From assembly GCF_020177375.1 (NCBI RefSeq), contig NZ_JAIWHV010000013.1:1-64000 (forward strand): DNA of 64,000 bases, read 5' to 3'. Position numbers and translations under genes: made by a program. The notes below the pieces were generated by a model. It was not told the origin of the DNA. It made no database searches and saw nothing but the letters and a program-made list of their open reading frames with translations. How positions within the stretch are numbered: position 1 is the stretch's first letter; each line of letters begins with the position of its first letter. The stretch comes from Saliphagus infecundisoli (GTDB lineage Archaea > Halobacteriota > Halobacteria > Halobacteriales > Natrialbaceae). Positions 44,659-53,190 of this stretch are shown in pieces.

Positions 44659-45818
44659 TCAGCCGAATGTGGATTCGAGCCAGCTGAGATGTGTCTCGGT
44701 CGCGAGCGTGTCATGGTAGATCGAGAGCTGGTCGGCCTCCTCTTGAACGGCCCCCACGAGCCCCTTGAAGGTAATTTCACTCCCGAAAACCGCAGGATCA
44801 AGCGTGATTCCGGCATCGGTCGGCAAGCCCGTCTCTCGGTCTATCGCCCGGATCCGTTCGCGGGCGGTTTCGGGATCCGAGACATAGCAGATCGCGAGCA
44901 ATCGATCGACGTGATCGTCGAGAGCATCAAGGCGGACTCCGGTCCCAAGGAGGTCCTCAGGGTCGGCGCCCGCGGCCTCCATCACGTAGTAGGTGAGCGG
45001 GACCGATCCCGCGGCGTCGTCAAGTGCTGCCAGCAGGTTCTTGATCACGGTCGCCCGGAAGTCGAAGAGGTCGGCAATGAGAGGGTTGTGTTCGACCAGA
45101 TCGGCAAGCGGCGGCGGCGAGATTGCTGGATCCACGAGGGGCTCGGCGAGAAGGTCGTGGACCTGCTCGCGAGCTCTTTCGATGTCGACTAGGTGGTCTT
45201 CCGCCGCCGCCCGACAGCCGTCACAGAAACACTGCGAGCAGAGGATCTCTCCGGCAGTTGAGGTGATCGTCTGGCGCTTAGGGTGGCCGAACTCCCGACC
45301 GTGCCCATGAAAAGCCGTCGGGAAGTCGATCGACTCGAGGTGAATCCCGTTGACGCCGCGCTCACGGACCGCATGAACGACGTTCCCGAAGTAGCGCCGA
45401 ACCTCGGGGTAGGAGGGGCACAGAGAGTGGTCGTGGGCGTCGCCGAAGGCGCTCTCAATTCGGTAGTCGGGATTCCTCGAAGCGAGGCGGGTGTTGTGGA
45501 GACAGACCGTCCAGGCGTTCGTCACGATCCCGTGATCACCGAGGCCATCGACGATTGTCGTGAGCGGCTCGGTCCACTCGCCGATCGCGTTGACAGGGGG
45601 ATCGATCTCAGTTCCCTCGAACTCTTCTTCGGGATCGAAGTAACAGCCTCCAGATGCGGAGTGAAAGAGGTCGTCGGGCGTCCGGGGGCTCATCGCCCGG
45701 ACGGAGTGGTAGTGGAAAGCAACGTTGACTGCATCTATCCCGCAGGTCGTGGGCGGTTGGCGGCCGCGTCAGCTCCTTCTCGCTCAATCGTCCAGGGGTA
45801 GGTCCAGAGCGCCGGCAT
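44659..45818 (-). pseudogene. TIM-barrel glycosidase-like protein with a 5' frameshift
   Basis: Starts MPALWTYPWTIEREGADAAA at 45818, shifts frame near 45750 (GATAGATGC region) and goes on as IDAVNVAFHYHSVRAMSPRT, then a 344-residue clean frame with VNGIHLESIDFPTAFHGHGR, the cysteine-rich SQCFCDGCRAAA and LPTDAGITLDPAVFGSE. The sequence looks like a putative glycoside hydrolase-like family with a C-x2-C-x3 region, but I do not recognise a numbered family. Without the frameshift it would be about 385 residues. It could still express from the ATG at 45693, which lacks the first beta strand. Confidence 0.6.
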
Positions 45819-45953
45819 ACACAGAAATCATGGATCGAGACCAAAAGAATTCCGACGCCGGGATTTATGATCCCACGTCGAGAGCCTCCGGAAGATGGTG
45901 ACAGACAGCGACCAACGAGAGGTACGCGACCGATCGACGAGAGGTAAACGGCG

Positions 45954-47129
45954 ATGACCGAGATCGAGGGACCACGGCTCGTGACTCGCGAAGAGTTCCC
46001 TGAGATGATGGCGCTGCTCGATCGCTACTTCGCTTACGAGCGCGGCGGCATGCAAGCCCGACTCCCGTTTGTCTATGACCCCGACCGGTCCGACCGCCAT
46101 GCAGTGATACTCGCTGACGGGGAGATCGTGAGCCACGTCGCGGCGGTCCCACAGATGCTCTCGACCGGCACCAGTGAAACCGTCGAGTGCTGGGGCATCA
46201 GCGGCGTCGCGACGGATCGGCGCTACCGGGGTGAGGAGTACATGACCGACCTCCTCGAGTTCTGGTTCGACAGGATGGACAACGCGGGGGCTCCCCTCTC
46301 TGACCTGAGCGGCAACCGACAGCGGTACGGTCACTTCGGCTACGAACTGGCCGGCAGCGAGTACGAGTACACAATCACCGCCCGATCGTTCGACGGCGAG
46401 CCCGAAGCCTCTCCCGCCGTCGAGGTCTACCGTGGTGAGGAGATGACCCTCAAGGATCTCGATCGAATCCACGGCGAGGAACCGTATCGCGCCGTCCGGG
46501 ACCGCGAGGGCGGCCGCGTAGTGTTCGGTCAACGGGGACTGGAGACGTTCGTGGTAGCCACCAGCGACGGGCCCGATGACGTCGTTCTCGACCCTGCCTA
46601 CCTATCGCTTTCACGTGAGAGCCGCTCCCGGACGGTTGAGGAGTTCGGCGGGAGCGCGGTCGGCCTCGAGACCCTCCTTGCCCATGTTCTCGCTATCCTC
46701 GATTTGAACGAGCTGTCGGTCCGGATGCCGCCCTGGCATAACCTTGAGCGGGTTCTGGCCCGCCACAGCCGCTTTTGGACTGCACGCCCTCACCGCAAGC
46801 TCCGGATCAACGATCTCCAGGCGCTGCTCTCTGATTTTGAGAAGCAACTCGAACAGCGATGGCTCGAGAGCGGACGAGCGGAGAAGGGATCGGTCACCCT
46901 CAAGCTTCCCGAGGGGGATTCCGTCCGGATCGCCTACAGTCCTGAGAAAATCTCCGTCGGTCCCGGCGAGCGTGAGAGCGAGAGAAAGGAAATCGAACGT
47001 GGCCGCCGGGAACTCGTGTCGTTGCTGTTCGGCCTTCCCGACCGCACCGCGTCGCTTCGCTCGGGAGATCCGTTCCTCGAGACGGCGCTCCCGCTACGAT
47101 ACTTCATCTGGCCGACCGAACACGTCTGA
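45954..47129 (+). CDS. GNAT-family N-acetyltransferase (Eis-like, two-domain)
   Basis: 391 residues. N-terminal GNAT fold (SHVAAVPQMLSTGTSETVEC, then the acetyl-CoA loop ISGVATDRRYRGEEYMTDLL) and a second half typical of Eis-type multi-domain acetyltransferases ending in a sterol-carrier-like domain (EKGSVTLKLPEGDSVRIAYS). Substrates of Eis-type enzymes are amines, including aminoglycosides and lysines; here it could act on an amino sugar. It stands on its own strand between decayed genes. Confidence 0.75.
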   Translation: MTEIEGPRLVTREEFPEMMALLDRYFAYERGGMQARLPFVYDPDRSDRHAVILADGEIVSHVAAVPQMLSTGTSETVECWGISGVATDRRYRGEEYMTDLLEFWFDRMDNAGAPLSDLSGNRQRYGHFGYELAGSEYEYTITARSFDGEPEASPAVEVYRGEEMTLKDLDRIHGEEPYRAVRDREGGRVVFGQRGLETFVVATSDGPDDVVLDPAYLSLSRESRSRTVEEFGGSAVGLETLLAHVLAILDLNELSVRMPPWHNLERVLARHSRFWTARPHRKLRINDLQALLSDFEKQLEQRWLESGRAEKGSVTLKLPEGDSVRIAYSPEKISVGPGERESERKEIERGRRELVSLLFGLPDRTASLRSGDPFLETALPLRYFIWPTEHV

Positions 47130-47279
47130 TTCTGTGACGCCATCATACGGTCGGAGAAACGTCAAGGCACGATCCATGGTTGTATCCGATCGAATAGTAC
47201 ATCGGTTTCCCTGGCCGTATCAGCGGTCGTCGGACCGGATCAGTATCTCCTCGTTGCCGAAGGTTTAGCGTTGGAAGCT

Positions 47280-48192
47280 TCAGTCGAGGCCGGCGGTGAG
47301 CCCGCCGTTGACGACCTTCTCGGGCCTGCCGAAGTATCCTTGGGGGTACTGGTCGATCTACTGGTCACGCTAGGTCCACTCTCCGTCGTGTTTGGTACTG
47401 TGGCGGCTCTCGCCGACTTGATCCATGTTTTCGGAGCGCCGGTCGGTCTCGATCGTACCCGGACAGAGCACGTTCAAACTGATCCTGTGGTGGCCGTACT
47501 GGGTCGCTAACAGCCGCGAAAGCCCGATAATGCCGCTTCTGGCCAACGAGTAGGCGATCTGGCCGATACCGTCCAGACCGTTGACCGACGACAGTGTGAA
47601 CGATCGACCACCCGCCGCCCTCAACCATCACCGGGAGGCCGGAAAGAGCAACTTCAGATTGAGGTCGACAGTCCGAACCGCTTCGAGGTTAGTCCGTTCG
47701 AGATAGGACAGAGTGATCTGGGCTGAAGTAGGTGGAGTGTGAGAAGACATGAGTTCACGCTTGTCACCAGTGATCGGCCGATGACTTTTAGAATAGAACA
47801 GTGACGCATCTACGAGGCCTCTTTCCCTGAGTCGATACCACCTGTTCGGGGGAGTGTCTCTTTCTGATAGTCATCGGCCGATAAAAGGGGTGGAATGAAT
47901 AAGAACTCCTGAGGTGGGTTCGAATTAACTGGCAGGTCCACTAAACCGTGGCGTCTACAAGGGCCGCGACCTCGGCCGGTTCGGAGACGTCACAGGCGAC
48001 TTTCGCCGTCTCGATTCCGTGTTCCGTCTCGAGTTCCCGGTCACCGTTCGACGTCCGCCCCGTCCCGCGCGGAGAAGACGACGGCAGTACCCTCCTCGAC
48101 GAACCGGTCGACGATTGCTCGTCCGACCCGCGGATTCCTCCGTTTACGGTCGAGACATCGCCCGCGAGCACTCCAGTAATTTCGTTGGTCAT
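47280..48192 (-). pseudogene. Short-chain dehydrogenase/reductase, heavily decayed
   Basis: Pieces in order on the minus strand: GIRG region and RELETEHGIETAKVACDVSE, EVAALVDATV (from 48192), then after a roughly 210-bp interruption YLERTNLEAVRTVDLNLKLL, then SSVNGLDGIGQIAYSLARSG, IIGLSRLLATQYGHHRISLN and VLCPGTIETDR (the YxxxK region is broken), and finally GYFGRPE joined to VVNGGLTAGLD with most of the C-terminal helix missing. Several frameshifts are required. The interruption contains the inverted-repeat element listed separately. Confidence 0.75.
47773..47882. repeat. 110-bp inverted-repeat element (MITE-like) within the SDR pseudogene
   Basis: ATCGGCCGATGACT at 47773-47786 and its exact inverse at 47869-47882, extended with mismatches to about 21 bp (AGAA at both inner ends). 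No coding sequence lies between. It sits in the segment that separates two parts of a decayed dehydrogenase, so it may be a small non-autonomous element that inserted there. No clear target duplication was found. Confidence 0.5.
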
Positions 48193-48269
48193 CGCCGGCG
48201 ATTTCCCCCCACTAACTTACCGGATCGGGTCCCCCAAGAGCCTTGATCTCCCGCTCGAAACGAGAGGAT

Positions 48270-49913
48270 ATGATCGATGAACACGCCGTTGACGAGCTCT
48301 CGATCGAGACAAAGATCGGACAACTCCTTCACATCGGGATCGGACTCGGACACTTTGAAACCGATACCGGGTGGCCTGCCGAGGAGATGGCGGACGTAGT
48401 CGACGAACTCCGGCCGGGCGCGGTCCGGATCTACGGGACTCATCGGGCCGGCCCCTACGCCATGGCGGAGTACACGAACTGCCTCCAGGAGTTGGCAGAC
48501 GGGACCGACCACGCCATCCCCCTGCTGCTCTCGGCGGATTGCGAGTACGGCACCGTCGATATCGTCGGCCACGGAACCCAAGCGTATCCCTCGCTGATGG
48601 GCCGGACGGCAACGGGCGATCCCGATCTCGCCCGCGAGGTCTCGGCGGCGATCGCCCGCGACGCATGCTCAATGGGTCTCTCGCTGACCCATCGGCCGGT
48701 CGCCGACGTCCATACTAACCCTGACAATCCCGTGATCGGCGTCCGCTCTCCCGGAACTGACCCCGCGACCGTCTCGCAGTACGCGACCGCCGCTCTCGAG
48801 GGGATCCACGACGTCGGAGGGATCGGAGTCGCGAAACACTTCCCCGGCCACGGCGATACCGAACTCGACTCCCACCACGAACTCCCCCATGTCACTGACG
48901 ACCGGGAGACGATAGAGAGAGTCCACCTCCCACCCTTCGAGGTACTGATCGAGGAGGGCATCGACTGTATCATGACCTCCCACGTCGTCGTGGATGCCAT
49001 CGACCCCGATCGGCCGGCGACGCTCTCCAAACCCGTGTTAACCGGGTTGCTTCGCGAGGACCTCGGCTTCGAGGGCGTCGTCGTCACCGACGCGATGATG
49101 ATGGACGCGGTCGCCGAGAACTACGGCGTCGGCGAGGCCGCCGTCCGCGCGGTCGCCGCGGGCGCAGACCTCGTCCTCACGGGCTACGTCCCCCACGAGG
49201 ACCTCCGGGAAACGCGCGACGCGCTCCTCGCCGCAGTGGAGGGCGGCGACCTCCCCGAATCGCGGATCGACCGCTCGGTCGAGCGGATCCTCGCGCTTAA
49301 GGAGCGTGCGGGCGCGACCGACCGGCGACGGGTCGATCCTGTCGAGGCCCTCGAGGTGACGGGAAGGGAGACCCACCGGTCGCTCGCCCGAGAGGCCTAC
49401 GAGCGCTCCGTGACCCTCCTCGCCGACGACGGCCTCCCGATCGGCGGGAACGACGCCGTCTTGCTGACCGGGGTCCGGGGGGTGGGCGCGCTCGAACCCC
49501 ACTTTGACCGGGCGTTCGGACCCGTCGTGACCTGCTCGCTGGCCCCCGACGGGACCCGAACATCCGCGAACTCGAAACCCGCCACGGAGCCCACAACTGA
49601 CGCGCTCCAGACGGTCCGGACGCTCGCCGCCGACGTCGACCGCGCCGTCGTGACGACCTACAGTCGGGAGGCATTCCCCGAGAGCCAGCGGCGGTTGGTC
49701 GAGAACGTCGCCGAGGAGGCGTCGACAACCGTCGTCTCGCTCGGCCTGCCGAACGAGTTTTCGGAGCTTTCGGGGGTCGGCTACCTCGGGACCTACCTTC
49801 AGGATCGCCTTGGATTGCCCGATCCCGTCCCCGACGCCGCCAGTCAGGCGATCGTCGGGACTCTCCGGGAGCCGCCGGCGGTTCGGGAGTCGTTGCCGAT
49901 CGGCGACCGGTAG
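48270..49913 (+). CDS. Glycoside hydrolase family 3, NagZ-like beta-N-acetylglucosaminidase
   Basis: 547 residues. The catalytic His/Asp loop of NagZ is present as KHFPGHGDTELDSH (residues 189-202), and the nucleophile is D274 in VVVTDAMMMDA. The NagZ-type loop with His acting as acid/base distinguishes it from beta-glucosidases. A C-terminal domain (from about 370) resembles the longer two-domain NagZ forms. No signal peptide, so probably cytoplasmic, acting on GlcNAc-containing oligosaccharides that have been imported. I choose the ATG at 48270 over an in-frame TTG 27 bases upstream. It ends two bases before the convergent peptidase gene. Confidence 0.9.
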   Translation: MIDEHAVDELSIETKIGQLLHIGIGLGHFETDTGWPAEEMADVVDELRPGAVRIYGTHRAGPYAMAEYTNCLQELADGTDHAIPLLLSADCEYGTVDIVGHGTQAYPSLMGRTATGDPDLAREVSAAIARDACSMGLSLTHRPVADVHTNPDNPVIGVRSPGTDPATVSQYATAALEGIHDVGGIGVAKHFPGHGDTELDSHHELPHVTDDRETIERVHLPPFEVLIEEGIDCIMTSHVVVDAIDPDRPATLSKPVLTGLLREDLGFEGVVVTDAMMMDAVAENYGVGEAAVRAVAAGADLVLTGYVPHEDLRETRDALLAAVEGGDLPESRIDRSVERILALKERAGATDRRRVDPVEALEVTGRETHRSLAREAYERSVTLLADDGLPIGGNDAVLLTGVRGVGALEPHFDRAFGPVVTCSLAPDGTRTSANSKPATEPTTDALQTVRTLAADVDRAVVTTYSREAFPESQRRLVENVAEEASTTVVSLGLPNEFSELSGVGYLGTYLQDRLGLPDPVPDAASQAIVGTLREPPAVRESLPIGDR

Positions 49914-49915
49914 TA

Positions 49916-51010
49916 TCAGGCCGTCCCGCCCTCTGTGCCGTCGAGAGCGTGCCGGAGAACGGCCTCGTAGAGCGCGAACTGGGCCTCGAGAATCCCCTCG
50001 TGGTCGATCTCCCCCGAATATCCGTCGGCGAGCCCGTGGGCGGACTCGTGGAGCAGGGGGAGGGTGCCACTCGTGTGGTGGGCGGCGCTCAGCAGGTTGA
50101 AGTACGGCGGCGGAGACCCGCTCTCGGCTGCGACCTCGATCGGATCGTACGCCGAGAGATCCTGTTCGTAGAGGGCTTCGTTGTACGACCGGTGGATCGC
50201 CCGGGCGTCGGCCTGGGCCTCGAGGGGGACGTAGGAGGTCCGGACGAACCCGGGCGGGTAGGCGTGGCTGTGAAGCGAGAGGGTGACGTCGGGGGCCTCG
50301 CGGCGGACGGCGTCGAGGATGGCGGGCGCCTCCGGCCCCATCGGGTCGAAGAACTCATCGTGCATCGGGTTAATCCCGTCGTCGTCGAAGTAACACCCGA
50401 GAAAGTCGACCTCGTCGCCGGTCATCGGATGGTGCCCCTTCGCGTCGGGGTAGCCGGTGAGCCGGTTGTCGCTCCGGGTGCCCTGGCCCCAGAACTCGAG
50501 GTCGGTGAGGGTCATTCCCGCAAGCGAGCGGGGCTCGAACCGTGCGAGTCCGTCGGGGTTGCCACAGGGGATGACGACGAGTCGACAGCGATCTGCGAGG
50601 ATCCGCAGTGTCGGCCGCTCGTTGTCTGCAAGATCCCGGCCCGTTTCGAGGACCGACAGCAGGTTACAGAGACCGGTCAGCCCCTCGACCTCGTGGCCGT
50701 GGACTGGCCCCAGAAGGAAGACGACTGGCCGGTCGCGCTCCCCTCGGTCGACGTAGCGGGTCGGGTCGCGGGCGGCGACCGCGGAGTTGTAGTTCGCCCG
50801 CCGGTCGCGGTCGGTCGACTCGCCGTAGGTGACGGCGTGGATCGGTCGGTCGCCGGGCGACCGGGCGAGTTCCTCGATTCGCCCGCGGTCGATGGCTGCC
50901 AGCTGATCGGTGACCCCCTTGCGGTCGCCGACCCAGAACTCGGGGAGGTCGCGGTCGGGAATCCGCTCGACGGCCTCCGCATGGGTCATGGTGTCCGTCT
51001 CCTCGCTCAT
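49916..51010 (-). CDS. M14-family zinc carboxypeptidase/amidase
   Basis: 364 residues. Zinc ligands H104-x2-E107 (VHGHEVEGL) and a third His in LSLHSHAYPPGFV; the catalytic Glu is in LLHESAHG. The family includes carboxypeptidase A-like enzymes, gamma-D-Glu-mDAP amidases (MpaA) and succinylglutamate desuccinylases. No signal peptide seen. It is convergent with NagZ-like GH3 and divergent from gamma-glutamyltransferase, which suggests processing of gamma-glutamyl-containing peptides, although that is inference. Confidence 0.8.
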   Translation of the reverse strand: MSEETDTMTHAEAVERIPDRDLPEFWVGDRKGVTDQLAAIDRGRIEELARSPGDRPIHAVTYGESTDRDRRANYNSAVAARDPTRYVDRGERDRPVVFLLGPVHGHEVEGLTGLCNLLSVLETGRDLADNERPTLRILADRCRLVVIPCGNPDGLARFEPRSLAGMTLTDLEFWGQGTRSDNRLTGYPDAKGHHPMTGDEVDFLGCYFDDDGINPMHDEFFDPMGPEAPAILDAVRREAPDVTLSLHSHAYPPGFVRTSYVPLEAQADARAIHRSYNEALYEQDLSAYDPIEVAAESGSPPPYFNLLSAAHHTSGTLPLLHESAHGLADGYSGEIDHEGILEAQFALYEAVLRHALDGTEGGTA

Positions 51011-51135
51011 GGGATCGATCGACGGAGCCGTTCGGGTTAAAGCTTCTCCAGCGGCCGGGAGGGCCGGTCGCCGACGACGTTCCGAACGAAATAACCAATA
51101 GTTTTAATGAGAGTCAGGGAGAGCTAGACGTTGCC

Positions 51136-53190
51136 ATGTCAGATACTGCCAGAGAAGAGAGCGGCGGGGACGAGTCTGAGAAGAGCGTCTCACGGGAGCC
51201 TGATCGGCGGCGGTTCATGCGGGGAACGGCCGTCGCGCTCGGGCTCTCGGGGGCCGGCGTCTCCGGGAGCGCGGCGGCCGAGGGAGACGAGAAGGACGAC
51301 GGCGAGGACGGCAGCGAGGGTTGGGAGGTCGAGTCCGTCTCCGACCCCGAGGGCGTGGTCTCGGCGTCCCACCCGATCGCCGCCGAGGTCGGCGCCGAAG
51401 TACTGGAATCGGGCGGCAACGCCTTCGACGCCGCGGCGGCGGTCCAGCTCGCGCTGACGGTCGTCGACCCCTACGGCTCCGGGCTCGGCGGCAGCGGGAT
51501 GCTTGTGGGGTACTCCGCGAGCGAGGACGGTCCGGTCACGCTGAACTGCCAGGCCCGCGCGCCGATCGACGCCTCCGTCGGGATGCGCTACGACGACGAG
51601 GGGAACCTGAAGCCGCCCGCCCAGCGTTCCTACGGCGGGATCTCGATCGGGACGCCCGGGACGCTGCGCGGGCTCGACGTCATGCTCAAGCGGTGGGGCA
51701 CCCGCTCGCTGGGCGACCTCGCGACCCGACCCAGAGAGATCGCCGCCGAGGGGTTCGAGCTCGACGAACGGGTCGCGAGCGTCCTCTCGGCGGTTGTCTG
51801 GCGGATGAACGACGCCGCCCTCGAGATCTGGGCGCCCGACGGCGAGCCCCTCGAGGCCGGCGACCTCGTCGTCCAGGAGGACCTCGCGGGGACGCTGTCG
51901 CTGATCGAGGAGGGAGGGATCGACCCCTTCTACCGGGGCGAGATCGGCGAGGCGATCGTCGACCTCGTCCAGGACGCGGGCGGGGTCATGGAGATGGCCG
52001 ACCTTCGGAGCTACCGTCCGACGATCGACCCGCCGACCCGGGTGACCTACGAGGATTCCCATCCGACGATCGGGAAGGCAGTCGACGTGCTCTCGACTCC
52101 CCCGCCGGTCGAAGGGGGTCTCGTCGTTCCTGGGATGCTGAAGATCATAGAGGGGATGGAGCTTCCGGACGATCCACTGTCGGCGACGCGCTACCACCGG
52201 ACGTGGGCCGCCCGTGCGACGATCGAGAACCCCATGATCTCGACGACGGGCGACCCTGAGTTCGTCGACGTCCCGGTTCGAGGAATCCTCTCGGACGACC
52301 TGATCGCGAGCCGCCGTGACCTGATCGACCCCGACGAGCGAAACCCCGACCTCCTGGGTGCCGAGAGCGACCCGTGGGCCCGCCAGCCTGGCGAGCCCTG
52401 GACGACGGACCCGCCCGTCGGCGTCGACGACGGGGACGTCCCCGGGGAGTTCGAGCCGCCGACGACCGAGGACACGACCCACTTCTCGGTCGCCGACGGC
52501 GAGGGCAACGTCGTCTCCTTCACCGGCACGCTCTCCTCGGGCTTCGGCACCGGTGCCGTGGTCCCCGGCTACGGCTTCTTCCTCAACAACTCGATCGCCC
52601 AGCTCGGCGAGACCGGCCCCGACCGCCTGGGCCCGCTCCGGCGGTACAACACCACCGCCGCGCCGACGCTCGTCCTCCGGGACGGGGAACCGTTCCTCAC
52701 GTGTGGCTCGCCCGGCGGCATCGTCATCTCCCAGGTCGTCGCCGACGTCCTCGTCAACGTCCTCGAGTACGGGATGAGCCTGGAGGAGGCCGTCGCCCAC
52801 CCGCGGATGTACGTCTTCACCGGCGAGTACGAGGCGGCGGTCCCCGAGGACACGATCGACGGGCTCGAGTCGATGGGGTACACGATGGCCGACGAGCCCA
52901 CGGGGCCGCTGGGCGACACGCAGATGGTCGCCGTCGACCGCGACGGCCCGATGGGCGTCTACGATCCCCGCCGGGGCGGCGGCGTCGTCGGCGCCAGCGG
53001 CGAGGACGTCGGCCGCCCGCCGCGTGGGCCCCCGGCGGACGTCCCCGGTAGGGGCCCGCCAGGGCTCGGCGAGGAGGACGACCATCCCGGCGGCCCGCCG
53101 GGCGAGGGCGGCGACCACCCCGGAAACGGGAACGATCCGCCGGGCCACGGCGGCGACCGTCCGGGCCGGGGAAACGGCGGCCCGCCCTGA
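51136..53190 (+). CDS. ggt: Secreted gamma-glutamyltransferase with Gly/Pro-rich tail
   Basis: 684 residues. Twin-arginine signal (DRRRFMRGTAVALGLSGAGV, residues about 23-42). The large subunit carries GGNAFDAAAAVQLALTVVDP and the small-subunit start is the Thr447 nucleophile in DTTHFSVADGEGNVVSF, with the oxyanion-loop region PGGIVISQVVADVLVNVLEY. Autocleavage before T447 would give the mature heterodimer. GGT hydrolyses or transfers gamma-glutamyl groups. The last about 57 residues are nearly all Gly, Pro, Asp, Arg and His (GPPGEGGDHPGNGNDPPGHG pattern), absent from normal GGT (about 580 residues). A TATA-like AGTTTTAATG lies at 51101-51110. Confidence 0.92.
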   Translation: MSDTAREESGGDESEKSVSREPDRRRFMRGTAVALGLSGAGVSGSAAAEGDEKDDGEDGSEGWEVESVSDPEGVVSASHPIAAEVGAEVLESGGNAFDAAAAVQLALTVVDPYGSGLGGSGMLVGYSASEDGPVTLNCQARAPIDASVGMRYDDEGNLKPPAQRSYGGISIGTPGTLRGLDVMLKRWGTRSLGDLATRPREIAAEGFELDERVASVLSAVVWRMNDAALEIWAPDGEPLEAGDLVVQEDLAGTLSLIEEGGIDPFYRGEIGEAIVDLVQDAGGVMEMADLRSYRPTIDPPTRVTYEDSHPTIGKAVDVLSTPPPVEGGLVVPGMLKIIEGMELPDDPLSATRYHRTWAARATIENPMISTTGDPEFVDVPVRGILSDDLIASRRDLIDPDERNPDLLGAESDPWARQPGEPWTTDPPVGVDDGDVPGEFEPPTTEDTTHFSVADGEGNVVSFTGTLSSGFGTGAVVPGYGFFLNNSIAQLGETGPDRLGPLRRYNTTAAPTLVLRDGEPFLTCGSPGGIVISQVVADVLVNVLEYGMSLEEAVAHPRMYVFTGEYEAAVPEDTIDGLESMGYTMADEPTGPLGDTQMVAVDRDGPMGVYDPRRGGGVVGASGEDVGRPPRGPPADVPGRGPPGLGEEDDHPGGPPGEGGDHPGNGNDPPGHGGDRPGRGNGGPP

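Noticed and set aside
50457-51040. Open frames on the plus strand opposite the M14 peptidase
   Set aside because: Long antisense frames are an expected effect of high-GC coding DNA; the minus-strand protein has all M14 motifs.
51190-53148. 652-codon minus-strand frame opposite gamma-glutamyltransferase
   Set aside because: Antisense shadow of a gene with complete GGT motifs; the product is low-complexity.
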